From: Lepidodermella squamata
Lineage: Eukaryota > Gastrotricha
NCBI GenBank assembly: GCA_047495785.1
Contig: JBLDXI010000013.1
Location: 868,001 to 932,000 of the forward strand
Direction of reading: 5' to 3'
Length of the DNA: 64,000 nt
Part shown: positions 36,002-47,868 of the stretch, in pieces
Layout of the letters: every line of letters begins with the position of its first letter
Numbering within the stretch: the first letter of the stretch is position 1
The notes under the pieces: generated by a model
Seen by the model: only the letters and a program-made list of their open reading frames with translations
Databases searched by the model: none
Told to the model about the DNA's origin: nothing
Position numbers and translations under genes: made by a program

Positions 36002-36694
36002 TTTTCCACCTCGCAAAAAACAACTGATTTATCGGTTGCTTAAAACTTGGTTGAGATGTAGTGCGGGGTATTATGATACTGGTCCTTATTTTGGCGTTGA
36101 TGTGATAGCCGTGGAAAATGATAAAATGTTACTACACAACTCCACGTTGAGGCATGTAGGATTGCCGGCTAATGAGAAATGAGACCAAAATATACGGCGG
36201 CGATAAGGACGTATCGCGCGACAAAACACGAGAGAGGTGCCGCGCGTAGCAACCGATAAAATTTCCGTGGTACTTTTACTTCTCGGCGGTATTTTTTTCT
36301 GAATGTGGAATGCGAGTTCGACGCGTTCGAGAACCAGATAAGGCGGCTTTTTACTTCTCCATTGATGTTGCTATACCTAATTGACTAACTGCAGTATCGT
36401 GTAACCACGTGGTTGCACTCAAAATCGGCTGTAGCAGCAAAGAAACTGCGAAAACGTAAACAAAAAACCGCAATCGGCGAAAATACGATTACATTTATTT
36501 TACACATGCCTTTATATCTATCGTATCGCATTTTTGCACATGGAATATCTCCTGCCATCTCCTCACATCGCCCCCTGTCACACCGTCATTCATAAAGCAA
36601 CAACAACAACAATAATAAGCTTATGTTCTAGTCACGATTTAACACCGATTCTTCTACATATTTTCTAGTTTATTTTCGTCCGTTTTTTATCAGC
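36002..36694. other. Intergenic between SLC10 gene 2 and the importin gene
   Basis: About 690 bp with the SLC10 gene 2 promoter and the importin 3' UTR. A short CAA/ATA-rich stretch occurs at 36597-36620. Nothing else seen. Confidence 0.4.
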
Positions 36695-39600
36695 TTAGTG
36701 CGCCATTTTTTCGGCATGACACGCCACCTGTTTAGTGTAGGTTTCGATAAGGCCCGCCAGCTTCGGTTCTTCAGGGCAAGCTTTGCGAAGATCCGTGAGA
36801 ATAGTGCCGAGGAGGGCGCGGCACTCGTCGCCATACACGTCAGGTTCATCATCGGGACCGTTCGGGTGGCAGCCGCATGATTCTTCGAATTCGAGCAGGT
36901 TTTCATTGACGATTTGTTCGAGGGCGTTCACCAGCGGGTTGACCCAGGCACCACCGTGGATGGGCAAGCCGGCGGTTGATGACGCGGACATCAGCCACGA
37001 GAAGAAAGAGAAGGCGGCGCGGTTCTCGCGCGGGTCGCCGCGGAAAGGCATGTACGAAGCAAGTTTGCCTGCGAACTGGGCGACGCGCGGCGATTTGTAG
37101 CTGCCGGGCGGGCCTCGCATCGAAACGCGCGCCATGGTTGCGAGAATGTTGTCGCGGACCGACGGCTCGGTCTCGTTGTTCAGCATACGCTCACAAGCGA
37201 CAAATACCTAAAACACAAATGTTATTAGATATCGATAAATTTAGAAATCGGGGCAAAGTTACATCATCAAGACGGTTTGAAAGGGACAAGTAGCCGTAGT
37301 TGCATAGACTTCCGATGGCGTAGACAGCATTCTGGCGGACCTCGTCGTCCTTATCAGTCAGGCCCTTCATCAACGACGCGTACAGCTTGTTCGCGTAGTT
37401 GCCAGCGCCAGACTGAAGGGCATCGATGATATCGGCCATGCCGCCGTAAGCCATCGACTTATCACCCGAGGTTGCGTTCTTCGAAATCGCAGCCTTGGCC
37501 AGCCAGTCGAGAATCTTGTTCAGCAGACTCTGCGCTTCGTCGATCAGGCCGAACGTGCGAAGAGTGGCGGAAGCGACCTCGCAGGCCTGCTCGAACAGAA
37601 CACGGCGGCGCTCGCTTTCACCACCTTCCTCGTCATCCTCCTCCTCATCGGCGCCCATCTCGTCCTCGTCGATCTGCTGGCAACGCAACTTCTTGTTGCA
37701 AGTGTCGTAGACCAGGCCGAGCAGAAGCGGGACGAACTGCTTGTATGGAGCGAGGAGGGGACGTGAGCGGCGCAGCAACTCCTCGATACCGGCCATGACC
37801 TGCGAAGCCGCGTCCATGTCCAGCAGTTTGTAGCTCTGGTCGAGCCAAGCGGAGAGAACGTCGTTGACGCGACTCGAGACAAACGAAGGTCCCTCAGCGC
37901 CGTAGTGAGCCAGAACAGCTTGTTGGTGCTTGGTAATGAAGGAAAACAGATCACAGGTCGCAGCAATCACGCCATCACGGATAGTTCTGTAATTTGCAAA
38001 AATCATGTCAATAATTCGAATTTTGGCTAGTTTGAAAACTCACTGAGATGGGAAATCAGACAGCAGCCAAACAGTTTCGAAGGTGTTGTTGAAGTAAGGC
38101 AAAAACGGGGTTCCAACAGCAGTAGCCAGGCTGCCAAGGCAGGTCAGAGCAGAGGCAACTTCATCGACAACATCGCTGTTCAAATCCATATCATCCTCGT
38201 CTTCTTCATCTCCGGCGGAAGCGCCATCCATTTTTTCGTGGCCATTCGAGCAGCATCCGTTCTTGTGGGTATGTCCGTTGGAGCCATTCGCCGCAGCGTG
38301 TTCTTCGGTCTCTTTCATCGGACTAGTCTTAGCCGATTCAGTCAAAAACCGAACGAGATTAGGCAACTCCGGAATCAGACGGTCAGTGACAAATGGAGCC
38401 AACTCCGAAATTAAATAGTACACTTTCGACTTGTACTCGTGGGGAATCTCAGGCTGCTGCAAGAAAAGCGCGCACACTTGAAGGCACTGTTCGAACAAGG
38501 CAGGGCGTTCAGTGATCAGTTGCTTGTGCATCTTTTTGCCCAACCCTTCGACGAGAGCAGTCAACGTATGAATAGCGTCAAGGCGAATCTCCTCCTTCTG
38601 CAACGGAGTCACGTTAGTCATCTGAGGACCAAGGGTAGCGCCGTTCATGATCTGACCCGAAAGAAAATCGGCGAGCTGAGTAGCTTTTGGTGCGGTCAAA
38701 TCGCCGTATTTTTCACAGATTCGGTGAAGAACAGTATAAGCGATCTGACGAGTCAAGAATGACGGCGATTGGGTCGCCAGTTCGACAATTTTCATCAGCA
38801 ATGCATCGAAACTAGCAGAAACGTGCTCACTCGGCAGGCTGTCGAACAGCTCGTCCAAGCAGTTCAGGACGCAAACATCTACCAACTCATTCTCCTCGCT
38901 GTATGGAGCAGTAACTGAAATGTTTCCAAGGCATGTGCTGACAGCCTTGAGGATCGGCTCGATATGTCCCTTAAGCAGAACCGGCATCGGTAAAAATTGG
39001 CAAGCTTCAGTCAGGGCGAAGAAAGCGCTAATACGAATAAGAGGTTCCGTGCTAGCAACGCCCATCAAAATAGCTTGGATGGCTGCTTGAAGACAGTTTT
39101 CAGTTATGAATTCTGTGCAATCTTCGATAATAGAACCCAACACAATCAAAGCAACAGGTGTTGGAGCAGTCACTCCAGATGCACGAGACAGCTCAAACAC
39201 AGAGGTTACAAGCTTGGCAGCAGGTAGGCTACCGGAGAGCGCCTGGAAAGCCTGAATAACTGCAACCAGCATTTTCTCAGGCACGACTTTTCCCAACTGC
39301 CACAAACAGAACTCTTTGATCGACTCGCGATTGGTAGGCGCGGCCAGTTCGGCCTCGACCATCGCCCAGAGACCCTTGATAAGGATTTCGGTGATATTTT
39401 GCTTAGTGAAAAGCTTGCGCTTCAATGAGACAACTGCCGTGAGCGTATGGATGGCATGAAGCCGCAAGTTGTCGTCTTTGGTCATGTCTTTCGAGATGTT
39501 CAGCAAGAATTCGGTAACTGGTAGAGGATGCAATCCCAAGATCGACAGCTCGGATTCGGCGAAAGCTTCGAAGACTTCCAGGCAACCACTGGCTTCATCC

Positions 39601-40604
39601 TTAAAACATAAAAGAAAATTCAAAATCACCATAACATCAAAGGAGAATTAAACCTACAGAGTGCTCATTAATAAGAGCTTCGATTGCAGCGAGGCATTTG
39701 GGAACGAGCAAGCGGAACTCGCCAAGGGCTTCCTGGGAGCAAATAGGAGCAATATTTCCAATTGACTTGATCAATAGCTGGGTATTTTCGACGTTGGAAG
39801 CGTTGGCCGTCATCAAGCTAGAAAACATCTTGCACAGAGCGCCAATGTGCATAGCAAACAACTCGGGTGCCTCTTCAGTAGCAGCTGCAGCGAGGCGAAT
39901 ACCTTTGTCGACGGTCGCTGGCGAGGACAACAGCTTAGACACAGTCGGCATCAATTCAGGCCAGCACTTTTCCAAGTCCCGCTGAGAGCAATCAGGATCG
40001 AGTTCACTCAAGAGCTTTGCCGCGACACTTGCAGTGAGATCACACAATGATCGAACAACGGTTAAGCTGGTAAAGGCACATGCTCAGTTAATCACTCATA
40101 ACTACAACCGCGATTACGGCCAACTTACTCAGATTCCGTTACAATTTGATCTAACACTGTCTTCTTGATTCTGAAAATAAAAACAATAAACCCGATTCCG
40201 ATGTGACCGAATGGTATAAACTAACGCATTGACAGCAGCCTTAGACAACGTATCTTTCTGACATTTGCGCCGTAGCAGGACACCACAAAATTGACGAACC
40301 TAAACATAGAAGTAAAGATAATGTAAGGATGCTGATTAAAAATTAAAAACCAAATGCAGTACTATGCAAAACATAAAATTGGCCTTTTCTGAGAACTACG
40401 AAAATAAGACCTACTTCACTCTTCTGCGATGATTTCATCAGCTCAACAGCCGCCAATTGGGGGGCGTCTCCGTCCAGCGTCTTCATCAGCTCAATCTAAT
40501 CATACAAATAATGAAGAAACGGAACATTGGCTAGGTATATTACGGACCTGGTTAACTCCCTTAGAGCCAGAGAGAACATTGGAGATGGCACTTTCAAGTT
40601 CCAT
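36695..40604 (-). CDS. Importin-4-like karyopherin beta (HEAT-repeat nuclear import receptor)
   Basis: 1151 residues from eight exons: 40604-40548, 40495-40415, 40299-40226, 40170-40129, 40066-39658, 39599-38044, 37986-37263 and 37207-36695 (3456 nt). The N-terminus (MELESAISNVLSG, then VRQFCGVLLRRK) is the importin-beta N-terminal region that binds RanGTP; the rest is HEAT repeats (for example AVYAIGSLCNYG). Length and the VFEAFAESELSILGLH block fit the importin-4/Kap123 group, which imports histones and ribosomal proteins, better than importin-5, but the two are close. Two acidic stretches (around residue 590 in the third-largest exon and DEDEMGADEEEDDEE near 37650) resemble insertion loops. 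Ordinary housekeeping gene with short introns. Confidence 0.9.
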
Positions 40605-42655
40605 GTCGGTTTGCGATAGACAGATTAATGTAATCAACTGACCTAGCAACGATATCGCAAATAAGTAAAATTGAGAAAATCACGCGACCAAGCAAATAAA
40701 AAAGGGGTACATTTCAATCGGCACACGACAGATTATGAATGCGAGTTGTAAGTTACAAGTCTGGCCAAAATAGCAGGGGTATTAGGGCGTCCAAAAAAAC
40801 CGACGAGTGTCTTACTTGTCGTCACCGTGGGCGCCTGATGGAACCCACGTGCTATAAAAATTTTATTCACCAAAATTTTATCATACCACATAAATAATGC
40901 TCAACATTTATTATTAACTCTTAGCTATTGCAAATTGTTTGACTTTCAAATATTTTCCCGCGTTCCGGCGGGAATCAATCTTGGCAACGCGTCGTAGCTT
41001 TTAGTCGATTCCTCTCGCTTGCCTTTTGGAAAATTGCCTTCGACACTAGGCTTTTCCTCTGCCCAACGAGGCTCCTTTAGAGTTCTGAGGTCCCCAAGGA
41101 ATACCCCATACCTTTGTCGGGAATTCGTTAATTCTCTACAAAAAGCTCCATCTTCGCGTGGTCTTCATAAAGCTCGCCATTCCGAGCGGCGCAAAATGAA
41201 ATGAAATGCGAAATAAACAAGCAGCTTACTAGCTGAATTAAGACCAGAATCAGTGAATGCATTTTCATCGTTAAATGAATTTCTTTGTTGATTTCGTTTC
41301 TCGCACTCGCAGGCAATGTTTGCCGGGATTTGCAGGTTGCAGATGGGTTTTCTTTTATTCGCAACAAAAATACAGCTACAGCTACAGTTTGTTGCATTAG
41401 AAAATTCGCTACAGAAAAACTGTATTTCTCCTGTATTTTCTAAGAATTCGAATAAAAAATACAGAAAATACAGCCCTATTTTTCCTACAAAAAACACAGC
41501 CAGAAAAAGTGTGCAAAGTGTAGAAATGGGGCTGCTTGTGCGCATAAAAAGTGCCGGGGCATAAAAAACAAAAAAATGGCTTGACCCCACGAGAAGTCGA
41601 ACCCTCCACATCAATTTCGCCTAATAAACAAAGTCACATTTGCGAATGGTTTACAATTTCTGTATTTTGTACAGATTCAAAAATCAAGTGCTGGAAAAAT
41701 ATACTTAATACTTACTGTATAAAATATAGCGAATTTACGAACCCGTAGAAAGTTTTTGGATTTTTTGTAGAGAGGGCTATTTTCGAACAACAATACCTAC
41801 ACAAAATAAAGTATATAAAGTGTTGCGAATAAAAAAAAACCCTCAGGTTCGCCACACTTCCAACGCCATGTGTATCCACATCGAATGCCAGAATTGAGCC
41901 GAAATTGATGAACAGGTCAAACATAGACATGCTCCACTCCTGATCACGCCAGCGAAACTCTTTGGAGTGTAAAGCCGTTCATCATCATCCTCATGAACAA
42001 CGCATCCCATTCAGGCCGCTTGTACACTATGTTCCAGCTTGAATTTACCTCGGCAACAAGGAATATAGTTTGGAATACTACTACTACTAATTACACCAAG
42101 CATCCACCGAGGGCAATCTCGACCGCCTATGTACCTCTTGTAACGCGCTACACGAGTGTTCGAAAAGTGTCGTACCCGGGGATTGAACCCGGGCTGCCTT
42201 TCTGAGAAGACACGGCTCTAACCTTTGAGCCAGCATGGCCGACACACACTCCATGTTCGCTTACGCGGTTGTAAGGGGACCGGGAGGGAAGATGGAAGGT
42301 GGACTCGCTCCCTATACCTCTCCCCAACCGAGCATTTCGTGTCATCCGCGGTTTATGTCCCATGTGGCAGCCCTTCGGCTTGACTTAAAGCAACTACTAG
42401 GTTCTCGAGGAACGCGGATCTCGATCTTCTTCGAGAAACTGCTATGAAAACGCAAAATGTCCCCGCGTGTCGAAATTGGGCTCTAACGACCGGACGCCGA
42501 AAAATTGTGAGGCGCGTTTTATTATTCCGCGTCACTAATTTGGTGAAATACAGATTGTACACTCAGATTTTTCACATTTCAAATCATTTATTCTTTTCCA
42601 AATTTAGTGATAAAAAGAGAACAGATACGAAGGCTAACACAGAGCGGTTGATTAA
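40605..42655. other. 2-kb region between importin and TAF12 genes
   Basis: No protein-coding gene supported. AT-rich around 41300-41500 with repeated ACAGCTACAG and AATACAG words. A tRNA-like element lies at 42167-42245. A minus-strand AATAAA (TTTATT at 42587-42592) serves TAF12. GC content rises around 42240-42500, next to the tRNA-like segment, which may be part of a SINE. Confidence 0.45.
42167..42245 (-). other. tRNA-like sequence (pseudo-tRNA or SINE head)
   Basis: On the minus strand the T arm is perfect (CCGGG-TTCAATC-CCCGG) and the D arm is normal (GCTC with loop AAAGGTTA closed by GAGC). The anticodon stem (TGTCT/AGGCA) closes a loop of eight nucleotides and the acceptor stem pairs only at its ends (GTGTCG/CGACAC). 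It looks tRNA-derived but probably not a functional tRNA. Confidence 0.4.
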
Positions 42656-43442
42656 TTAATGAGTTTTAAACAATTTCCGAATGATTGCCATGCGCTGCTT
42701 GTGGGCATCGGTTGGTGCTGGGCGCTTATACGCCTGCTTCGTATCAGAGACGCCGCCAAAGCCAGGTGTCCACATGTTGTATTGGGTATCTGAGAAAATA
42801 TCGAAATTAATCATAAAATCAGCCACATGTCATTTCTTACCCAAAACGTATTGCACATCTTTTACTTCGAGGAATGGAGATTTTCGGTGTTTCGCCACCT
42901 GACAAGCAGCAACCAGAACACTGTCAATAAAATCGTCAGCTATGTCGAGGAGGCACTGCAACAGCAAGATCTGTAAATGACAGCCCTAGCAGTTTTACTT
43001 TCCTATCTCACCGATTCAGCTTCTTCGTCAACTTGTTGGTACGGGTCAACTGAATGATAAAAATCAACAGTCGAACTCATCGTCTGAATGTATAGCTATT
43101 TTTCTACCTTCGTGAATGAGATTGTGAAGTCGACGCTTGTCAACGGCATGCTGAGAAGATTGGCCTTGCGCGTTGCCGGCGGCGCCACCCTGCGCGGGAT
43201 AGGCCTGAGGATGGCTAGAAGCGGCGTTTTGAGCCATTCCTCCGTAATCGGATGAGGTAGGATCTGGGGTCGAGCTCACCGGCCACTGGTTGCCGATGGG
43301 CGATGGGACTGACATGGCCTCGTTCTTAATAAAATGTTCCATTTAAATTTGATTATTCTCAATTTAATCGGACAACCTTGACGGCAGCAAGACCCGATGA
43401 CATGCCGCTGTTATTTCGCATCATTCCTCCATTATTCGCCAT
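42656..43442 (-). CDS. TAF12: TFIID subunit TAF12 (histone-fold)
   Basis: 189 residues from five exons: 43442-43377, 43324-43108, 43049-43012, 42955-42841 and 42789-42656 (570 nt). After a Gly/Asn/Ser/Gln-rich N-terminus comes the TAF12 histone fold: [39 protein letters not shown] and [18 protein letters not shown]. The conserved C-terminal block follows: [11 protein letters not shown] and [15 protein letters not shown]12 pairs with TAF4 in TFIID and with ADA1 in SAGA. The third exon is only 38 nt. Of two candidate acceptors for exon 4, the one at 42955 gives the length conserved in other TAF12 proteins. AATAAA follows about 65 nt past the stop. Confidence 0.93.
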
Positions 43443-43802
43443 GTAAAAGAGGTCCGTCTAATGCAAATAAGGCAACAAGGTGAAAAGAAATATTTTTACT
43501 CTGGGAAGTGCTTTTCGTTCTCTCAAACATCATAAAAAAAAATGCGATGAAAATGTATAATTACAGACACGAGTACAGACAAACTTGAGATGACATCCAA
43601 GAGGAAAAAATTTCGTGGTCTACTTTCGGTGAACCATCGAAACTGACGATGACAAGTGCAGCGTTCTGAAACCATCAACAAAACAATATCAATCGTTTGA
43701 AATGATCGCGTATGAAAGCACAATCGCTATATACGATGAATTCTACAGCTCCTTGCACAGCGGAAACATGGAAAATTAGAATGCCATTAATGAAACTTGA
43801 TG
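43443..43802. other. Intergenic between TAF12 and TMEM185
   Basis: About 360 bp holding the TAF12 promoter and the TMEM185 3' UTR. No other feature recognised. Confidence 0.4.
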
Positions 43803-45025
43803 TCACTCAGGAACATCTAGGACTAAGCTCCTTATTCCAGCGATAGAGCTTGACTCTGTGTTGGAAGGATTGAGAAGATTGCGAGAGTATATTGACGAGA
43901 TTGGAGGACCGAAAGGCGGGTTGTATCCGATGGTTCTCATGTCTTCATTATCAACTGCGTCAGGTAGCATACAATCTTGGAGTTTCCAACTTATATTGAG
44001 ATATTCTTGCAAAGGCGTGGCATTCGCTAGTACGCAACTGAGAAAGTCACGTTTAATACCGCACCACCAAATGTTAAAGCCTCGTCCACTGAAACTCATT
44101 AGCATGAGGATGAAGAATGAAAACAAGAGTGGAAGAACAGTTGCCGTGTAAGTTATTGGCATGCGACCATCCAACTTGAGCGCTAGGCACACCTCAAAAG
44201 CAAGTAGCGGAGGCAAGACGATCAGGTGGCCTACTGCGACACAAAGTTGATGACGATAGCGACGAGGGGGTGTGTCCAGGGATCTCGACAGAATACAGAT
44301 TAGCAACAATAAATAAATTATCGCAATGCCGAAAATACACATGGTTGAAAACAGAGGGATGAATACGATAATCCAGCTCCAATCGACAAAATTATCCAAC
44401 TTCAGAGCAACGAAAATAAACTCTAAGATATTAACGCTACAGAAAATTTCGAAATCGAAAGAACGGCCGTGCCGAATAGACCATACTCCAATCCCGATCG
44501 ATGTTATAGAAAGAAGAACCAGGGGAGAGACGACTATTATCCACAATAGTTGATTAGATTCATTTGATTCCAAATTGTAGCACATCAACACCTCGAATGC
44601 TAAAATTAAAATGGCATTGAAATGGCAATGTTCTTAAACGAATACAAACCTAGTAACAAAACATTTAACGCGGTTGAAAACAACATTGCGCGAAATTGAA
44701 TGACGATCTCTCGGCTGAGCCCGTGATGATGTTGGTGACTGGACGATGCATGATTTGCAGCCGACAGAGCTGAAAGAGCTCGGACCCATGCTACACAGCC
44801 CATTATGCAGCCAACAATACTGATGATTTTCCACAGCCATAGGGGAGCAAAAACTGCCCAATAAGATGAAGTTATCACATTATCCAACTTGAGAGCAAAC
44901 AACAGGGTAAACAGTAACAGCGAGGCGTAAACCAAGAATTTGCTCGGATTGAAATCTTGAAATAAGGAATACAAGTTCATCGATTCAATCGTATCATTAA
45001 TTTCTATAAAATTGAAGTTTGACAT
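43803..45025 (-). CDS. TMEM185: TMEM185-like multi-pass membrane protein
   Basis: 390 residues from two exons, 45025-44650 and 44599-43803 (1173 nt). Conserved TMEM185 blocks: NLYSLFQDFNPSKFLVYASL, SYWAVFAPLWLWK, FDFEIFCSVNILEFIFVALK and WWCGIKRDFL. Seven to nine hydrophobic segments are visible. The function of the family is unknown. The reading frame extends 15 residues upstream of the Met (MNLYSLF) that aligns with the vertebrate start, so either ATG may be used. A His-rich loop (SSSHQHHHG) replaces part of the first cytosolic loop. Confidence 0.92.
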
Positions 45026-46243
45026 TTTATATTTGAATATACGTATACGGTATACGTAACCAGTGCACCCCCACTCAGGTATTCAAAGCTTCTTTAGCTT
45101 TAGGATCATGTCGAATTAGGGAGAGCCAATTAGCTATTTCCCAATAGATCGACTGTCGACTGTCGACCCCGTTGTAGACTAGTCGATATTCTACGAAAGA
45201 AATAAAAACAGAACGGATACTTATTTTGCTTCATAATGTATTTATGGTTCATAGGAAGCAATTACGGTCCAAATGCTATTAACAAGCTGGATTGTCCAAG
45301 CCAAAAAGCGAGCTTCATCCTGAACACGCTAGCTGCTAGGATACACAAGCTACGAGCTTTCTTGCAAGCATGCCATTTAGGAGTAACGTCAAATCGTCAT
45401 CTTTTATAACGATCCAATCAGCTAATAGGCCAGCCAGACCATAACCAGGGTATGCTAAAGCAGCACGCAGCTCACACTATATCAACTAAGATACGTCATG
45501 AGAGGCGCTGCAGATAAAAGCAACAAACGTCACTTCATGCTTCAGAAATTCCGAATAAATAATCAAGAAGCATTCGAGGGTGTTCGACTTCAAACGAGTT
45601 AACAAATAGCTGTTTTGCCTCGCACTTATTGGTACACTGGTTTTGGCTGATGAGACTGGGATAGTTAATATTTCTAGGTTATAGGTGTAGGTCAAAACTG
45701 ACGTAATGGCGACTGCCAACTGCTGAGTCCTGAAAGCTGAAAGCTGTCGGCCAGTTGTCCCCTGTCCCCTGTCCCCTCAAGCAACAGGCAACTCAGACAG
45801 ACGACAAAATCTCTTGCCTCACGGCCTTTGAAAAGCCACGAAAAATTTACCATGCGGCAATTTTCTTTTAATTCTTGCTGGACTTTTTAAATCCCACGAA
45901 TAAAATGAGCGTTAGTGCCAAATTTATAATAATGTGATAAATTTAAATGCCGAATTGCGCGCGCAAATCGCTGCTGTTTTTCGCTTATTCTTGCGCGTCG
46001 CAGCTCTCTTTGCTTTCTAGCTTAGAAGGACAGCGCTTGAAGCTTGAAGTAGCCTGCGAGGTCGCCAAAGCGAAGCACGCCTAACCCATTGATCGCCTTT
46101 GTTAAAAACAGGAGAGCCACTCCTAATTTCAGAATTTTAGGGCCGGGGAAGAATCGTAAAGAATGTGCGACAACGAAATGTTCGCCGATGAGACACTTGT
46201 CACCGGACGTTATTCATGGCCGGAGGAATGATTCACTCAGCTA
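45026..46243. other. Upstream region of TMEM185 and HDDC2, left part
   Basis: Divergent intergenic DNA between TMEM185 (minus) and HDDC2 (plus). Holds small direct repeats: CTGTCGA at 45151-45165, and a run of TGTCCCC units at about 45754-45777. No gene recognised. Confidence 0.4.
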
Positions 46244-46290
46244 CATGGAGGAATATAATATAATATAATATAATATAATATTCCTCCATG
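46244..46290. repeat. Perfect 47-bp palindrome with (AATAT)n core
   Basis: CATGGAGGAATAT at 46244 is exactly the reverse complement of ATATTCCTCCATG ending at 46290; the centre is a run of TAATA/AATAT units. It is flanked by CTCAGCTA (46236-46243) and CTCAGTTA (46291-46298), a near-perfect direct repeat. Confidence 0.85.
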
Positions 46291-46890
46291 CTCAGTTAGC
46301 TTTATCGGCTCATTACTACGTGGATATGAACATCTTTTGTTATTAAAACCTCCAGACTTCAACAACTTCAGTATAATGATTTGAGGTAGTACTCTAGTAA
46401 AATAGGTACTTATTTTCTTTTATCGTTATCAACATCGTCAAACAAACTTGAGGTTCTTTCAGCCGGTATGGCGTCACTTTTCAGCTTAGGCTTCATGCTT
46501 AGGCTTCATCCAACGCCGGCGCTAATGTTGTGATGACGAAGCCAGCCAAGTTTGTGTTCGACTTTGGCCGCGTTCTTCTCTCCATTTTTGAATTTCTCTG
46601 TTCAGGGCGTTTAGCTCGACGGCTTGGAAGCTCTGTACCTCGTTTAGATTAGTCATGGCTTCATTTCGGCCGTTTTTCACACATTCGCCGGCTCTCATCG
46701 AATCAACCTAGATTAGTAGTTGGTAAGGCAGGTAGGCTCAATACAGTCACCTTGTTTTTTTTCGGCCTGCGTCGCTTATTTCAGCCTAGCAGCTTTTGGC
46801 TTTTTCATCGAGTTTGGCACTAATCATGCCGTCGACGGTTGCGGTGAGTCGATCCAGGTTACTTCCCGGAGATCACCTTCAGGCGTTGAC

Positions 46891-47084
46891 ATATCGTTAG
46901 CGTCGTTGAATAACTCGGATTTAGGCTTGTTTACATCGGTTTCGTGGTCACGGGTGATAAGTAAAAAGCGGCTTTTTAACGTGAATGAAAAGGCAAAGGC
47001 GAAAGACTTTTTACTTGTCACCTATCACCTTGAAATGGATGTAAACAAGCCTAAATCGGAGTTATTCAACAATGCTAACGATAT
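46891..47084. repeat. 194-bp imperfect inverted repeat (hairpin) upstream of HDDC2
   Basis: Arms 46891-46968 and 47007-47084, each 78 bp, are largely reverse-complementary (shared core GATTTAGGCTTGTTTACATC), with a 38-bp spacer. It ends about 100 bp before the HDDC2 start codon. The open frames on both strands here encode the same peptide because of this symmetry and are not genes. Confidence 0.85.
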
Positions 47085-47186
47085 ACTCTCATTACTACAA
47101 CTCCTTGGGATTGAACCACTATAATTTCTGACGAGTTGCTCTTAATGTTGGCTTTGTCTATCAATTCGTAGGGTTATTGCATTGTC

Positions 47187-47816
47187 ATGGCAGATAATAG
47201 CGCACGAGAAACGTCGAAAATGGGTGATGATGTTGTTGATTTCATCCAAACCGCTTACGGTTGCAAGACCCTGCCTCGAACGGGCTGGCTTCGAAGCGGC
47301 ATTACTGGGACTGACGTTGAACATGTTGGGGATCACATGTGGGGAATGACTCTTCTTTCGACGCTTTTACTGTCAGATAACGATGGAATTAACGTCAATC
47401 ACGTCATGAAGTTGTGCATGGTGCATGACCTCGCCGAATCCATTGTAGGAGATATTACTCCTCATTGCGGCGTATCAAAGGAAGAAAAGGCGAAACTTGA
47501 AGCCGAGGCAATGGCGAAGATGACATCGAAACTACCTGCCGAAGTTGGCAATCGCTTGGTTGCCCTGTTCGAAGAATTCGAAGCTAAAATTACCCCAGAA
47601 GCTGTTGTTGCCCATGATTTGGACAAACTTGATATGGTTTTGCAAGCCAACTATTACGAGAAAAAACTGCCCGTTAATCTATCTGATTTTTTCCCTGCCA
47701 CTGCATATCTGACTGCGGGTAACTCTAGTTTAACTGCGGCGCAACAAAAATTGGCTGTTGTAGCAGATGCTATAATAAGCCGGCGTAAGGCACAGTCGAA
47801 CGGAAAATCGGACTAA
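47187..47816 (+). CDS. HDDC2: HD-domain protein HDDC2 (5'-deoxynucleotidase-like)
   Basis: Single-exon gene, 209 residues. HD-domain metal ligands and family motifs are all present: PRTGWLRSGI, EHVGDHMWGM, VHDLAESIVGDITP and HDLDKLDMVLQA. The HDDC2/YfbR group removes phosphate from deoxynucleoside 5'-monophosphates; that activity is inferred from the family. It lacks introns in an otherwise intron-rich region. The next gene starts 52 bp downstream on the same strand. Confidence 0.93.
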   Translation: MADNSARETSKMGDDVVDFIQTAYGCKTLPRTGWLRSGITGTDVEHVGDHMWGMTLLSTLLLSDNDGINVNHVMKLCMVHDLAESIVGDITPHCGVSKEEKAKLEAEAMAKMTSKLPAEVGNRLVALFEEFEAKITPEAVVAHDLDKLDMVLQANYYEKKLPVNLSDFFPATAYLTAGNSSLTAAQQKLAVVADAIISRRKAQSNGKSD

Positions 47817-47868
47817 AATAGATATTTTGCTTGATATTATCTGCTTTTATCTAGAAATTTTAGTTGAT

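Noticed and set aside
41165-41614. 149-codon minus-strand frame with hydrophobic stretches
   Set aside because: AT-rich noncoding composition, no family resemblance, no supported splice or promoter context.
46720-47124. Plus-strand 134-codon open frame and its minus-strand partner
   Set aside because: Both come from the inverted repeat at 46891-47084, which gives the same peptide on either strand; no homology.
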